NCBI GenBank assembly: GCA_905221605.1 | Contig: CAJNDS010002348.1 | Span: 292,501 to 356,500 of the forward strand | Source: Symbiodinium natans | Lineage: Eukaryota > Sar > Dinophyceae > Suessiales > Symbiodiniaceae | Direction of reading: 5' to 3' | Length of the DNA: 64,000 bases | In this document: piece by piece, positions 62,047 through 64,000 of the stretch | How positions within the stretch are numbered: position 1 is the first letter of the stretch | Layout: each line of letters begins with the position of its first letter | Program-made: the position numbers and the translations under genes | The notes under the pieces: model-generated | What the model saw: only the letters and a program-made list of their open reading frames with translations | Database searches by the model: none | What the model was told of the DNA's origin: nothing

Positions 62047-62089
62047 CGTCAGCTGCCAGTGGGCAAGTCAGCGAGATGCAGCACAACCG
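62047..62089 (+). CDS. Exon candidate phase-compatible with CPOX exon 7
   Basis: After CTTTGCAG to CCG|GTGAGAC; reads VSCQWASQRDAAQP in the phase left by CPOX exon 7. It does not resemble the CPOX C-terminus. Confidence 0.4.
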
Positions 62090-62570
62090 GTGAGACAGCG
62101 CGCAGAAGTGGCCAATTGAACAGGCAAACCCTAAACCCTAAACCCTAAACCCAGCAAACCAAAGCACACCAAGACAAGGCCTGCGGCGAGCAAACTAGTT
62201 CAAACACTGAGTGAAACGGCGACTTACCCTCGAGCTCTCAGAACTGGATCACGACCAAATAGTCCCATGGGTGAGCTCACAGCCACATTGCAACGAAGCG
62301 ATCATCACGGAAAGCTGAAGCGGTGCGCGCGAATGGGCGCAGGTTGAGTGGTAAGTCATCAGTGCAAAGTTCTGCGATTCCATATGCTTTCGTGGAGCGA
62401 GAGCGTCATGCCATTTGAAGCATGTATGTACTGCCGCTACAGGGCCCTTGAGCTTATGCGCGCTAGGCGCCAGAAAAGTAGCAGTGTGCAGCCTGCTGGG
62501 GAACCTTGTGAACCAGGCTCCAACTCCCTTAATCCGCGGTCGTGAACCCCGCAGATTGCATTGGTAGCGC

Positions 62571-63335
62571 ATGCCCAATATCCCTTCGATGACGCAGCCT
62601 ACCTCTGGCGGCCAAGATGATCTGTCGGCGGCTGAGGCCGAAGATGATGAGGCCGCAGACTCCGAAAGGGAGTCCGACAGACAGATGTACGGAGAAGACG
62701 ATATGGATCCCTCGTCACATCCGGCATATGTAGTTGAAGACGAAGATGAAGATGAGCTGCTGGCAGAGCCCCCTCGTGGAGGTTCCGGACAGCGCGGTCG
62801 CAATGGTCTGAGGACAGCGGCGGCAAGCAGTTCTTCTAGCGCACCTAAGTCTTCACCCTTGGAACCGGCGAAGGCAAGAGGAGCCCCTGCAGGCTCTGAT
62901 GACAAGAGCAAGTCGCAGCGGAAGCCCCGGGGGAACTTACCTCCGGCTCCTGCCTTCGACGGCGACAAGAAGAAGGATCCAAAGTGCTTCAGGAAATGGT
63001 CGGCCAAAGTGGACTCCTATGTGGAGATCGCCAAGAACATCATCGACGACAGCGAGATCGGCTTGAGGCTTCACGCTGCGCTTGATGGAGACGCGGCCGA
63101 CTACCTGGAGGACATCCCGGCTCGGACTTTCGGCGTGGAGAAAGGGTGGCAGGTCTTGTTGCGTGTCCTCAAGGAGAAGTTCGACGAAAAGAGGATGCAC
63201 AAGGTGGGGTCTGCCATGCGGGGCTTCTTTCGCCTGAATTTGGGCGACAAGTCCTACTCCACCGTTAGGGCCCAAAGCTGTCCAAGGGGTGGCTGCCGCG
63301 CAAATGAAAGCGTCCCTTTCGTTTGTGGCCAATGA
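62571..63335 (+). CDS. Gag-like protein of a dinoflagellate-type retroelement, truncated
   Basis: ATG at 62571 follows an in-frame TAG. Residues about 15-70 are acidic low complexity (VEDEDEDELL), 80-105 Ser/Ala/Pro-rich, and 115-230 form the gag-like domain: PPAPAFDGDKKKDPKCFRKW, KVDSYVEIAKNIIDDSEIGL, RLHAALDGDAADYLEDIP, GWQVLLRVLKEKFDEKRMHK, MRGFFRL. After about residue 230 the frame reads unrelated sequence and stops at 63335. No zinc knuckle, protease, integrase or reverse transcriptase follows within the window. Gag packages element RNA. The family assignment rests on remembered dinoflagellate gag-like proteins; the break point contains GTTAGGG, seen elsewhere as a splice donor, so it may also be an exon. 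Confidence 0.78.
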   Translation: MPNIPSMTQPTSGGQDDLSAAEAEDDEAADSERESDRQMYGEDDMDPSSHPAYVVEDEDEDELLAEPPRGGSGQRGRNGLRTAAASSSSSAPKSSPLEPAKARGAPAGSDDKSKSQRKPRGNLPPAPAFDGDKKKDPKCFRKWSAKVDSYVEIAKNIIDDSEIGLRLHAALDGDAADYLEDIPARTFGVEKGWQVLLRVLKEKFDEKRMHKVGSAMRGFFRLNLGDKSYSTVRAQSCPRGGCRANESVPFVCGQ

Positions 63336-64000
63336 TTCGTACGCATTGTATGATGTTGACGGGCCGCCAATCCATGTTTTCAGACATGTGCTATAGTGGG
63401 AAAGAAGGTATCCTGGCGCAGAGACCTGCAAACCAAGAGTCTTGCACATGATGCATCAGTTCTGTGTATATAGAGGAAGCTGCGAATGGTTTCACATCTG
63501 ATGCTCTTGATGCTTGTGATGTCTTGACCCCCGCGTGCGCGCAATGCTCATGAGGAGGCAAAAAAACCTGGTAAGCAAGAAGTTCCGGCGGTTTGGTTTA
63601 TGTCAAGGTGGTAGTATTGTCGAAAAGGCAGTGGAAAAATAGCAGCAGCCTATCTCAGGGGGAGCACTTATCAGATTTAGCAGTAGGCTAGAACTGTGTT
63701 GCGGGAGGACAATATAGACCGTGCTATAGTGCTGTGTGAGTGGTCGCAATGCGGCGCTGGCAGTCGCGGGAGAGGTAGTGGCAGTCGGATGAGGTCAGGG
63801 TTCTGAAGCATGACGTGAATCTTCTTCCTGTGAGTGTACCTTTCAACCCAGTTCTGTGGCCGAAGCAGGCTATAGAGCTGGAGCCTGGTTGGCCTGGACA
63901 TGTTTGTGTGATCGTGTGCTACATGCTCGCGCAAGCATTTGGCTTGTGCAGCGGTTGCTTTGCAACGTTGTGAGTGTGTTTTCGCGGGCATCCATGGCTT
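63336..64000. other. No supported gene
   Basis: Complex sequence without telomere units. The 104-codon ORF on the - strand (63677-63991) is His/Arg-rich with no recognised domain and is not called. Confidence 0.45.

Larger units (their letters stand above)
124..62152. repeat. Interspersed interstitial telomere-type repeat tracts
   Basis: Well over one hundred tracts of the unit TTTAGGG, or its complement CCCTAAA, are scattered from about 124 to 62152, mostly 20-120 bp long, with a few of 190-330 bp. They occur in both orientations and are absent only from about 22.7-33.3 kb and 53.2-54.6 kb and after 62152. The unit is the Arabidopsis-type telomere repeat, also used by dinoflagellates. Because the tracts sit between exons whose reading phase continues across them (see the CPOX entries), they are intronic rather than a chromosome end. 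Notable single tracts are listed separately. Confidence 0.95.

Noticed and set aside
62538-62580. tRNA gene or tRNA-derived primer-binding site (TTGGTAGCGC resembles a D-arm)
   Set aside because: No matching anticodon arm, T-arm or acceptor stem could be paired around it.
62249-63449. Minus-strand ORFs of 170 and 252 codons
   Set aside because: Shadows of the gag-like + strand frame, which has recognisable domain composition.
63677-63991. 104-codon minus-strand ORF
   Set aside because: No domain, no splice context and opposite to the direction of every supported gene.

Overview
The window looks like nuclear DNA of a dinoflagellate, most likely photosynthetic. The evidence is as follows. (i) Dozens of short tracts of the plant/dinoflagellate-type telomere unit TTTAGGG (or CCCTAAA) occur inside the sequence. 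(ii) The one gene I can name with confidence, coproporphyrinogen III oxidase (CPOX/HemF, 56276-61175), is cut into seven small exons, and several of its introns start with GC or GA rather than GT, which is known for dinoflagellates. (iii) A gag-like ORF of the type found in dinoflagellate LTR retroelements lies at 62571-63335. (iv) Every supported exon is on the + strand, as expected for unidirectional gene blocks. I cannot name the species.

Layout. 1-22.4 kb: many small + strand exon candidates (typically 40-130 bp) separated by introns built largely from telomere-type repeats in either orientation, with MITE-like elements among them. 22.4-33.3 kb: a break in the telomere-repeat pattern. It holds at least six consecutive, sequence-unrelated tandem arrays, most with units that are themselves inverted repeats (hairpin formers), followed by an unrecognised ORF at 31.1-32.1 kb. 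33.3-62.1 kb: the exon plus telomere-repeat landscape returns, interrupted by an AT microsatellite island bounded by inverted repeats (36.5-38.4 kb), long C or G homopolymer blocks and a GC-rich repeat block (53.2-54.5 kb). 62.1-64 kb: retroelement-related sequence.

How it fits together. Phase-consistent exon chains can be read across the telomere-type tracts. The best are CPOX (seven exons) and an eight-exon unknown gene at 49067-50890; others lie at 6216-6568, 17262-18501, 19465-19622, 33821-34044, 39607-39849, 42906-43172, 44919-45390 and 47202-47389. So the tracts lie in spliceosomal introns. In several places the repeat unit itself supplies the splice signal: donor in ..|GTTTAGGG and acceptor in TTTAG|G.. 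. Long introns tend to begin with the G-rich strand of the repeat and end with the C-rich strand, so their two ends could pair. This telomere-repeat intron architecture is the main candidate for a previously undescribed system here.

Limits. Apart from CPOX and the gag ORF, no product is named. Many exons are GC-rich with more than one open frame, so single-exon calls are tentative. Exon limits are read by eye from splice motifs and phase, without transcripts or searches. No tRNA, rRNA, CRISPR, promoter or terminator was found that I could support.
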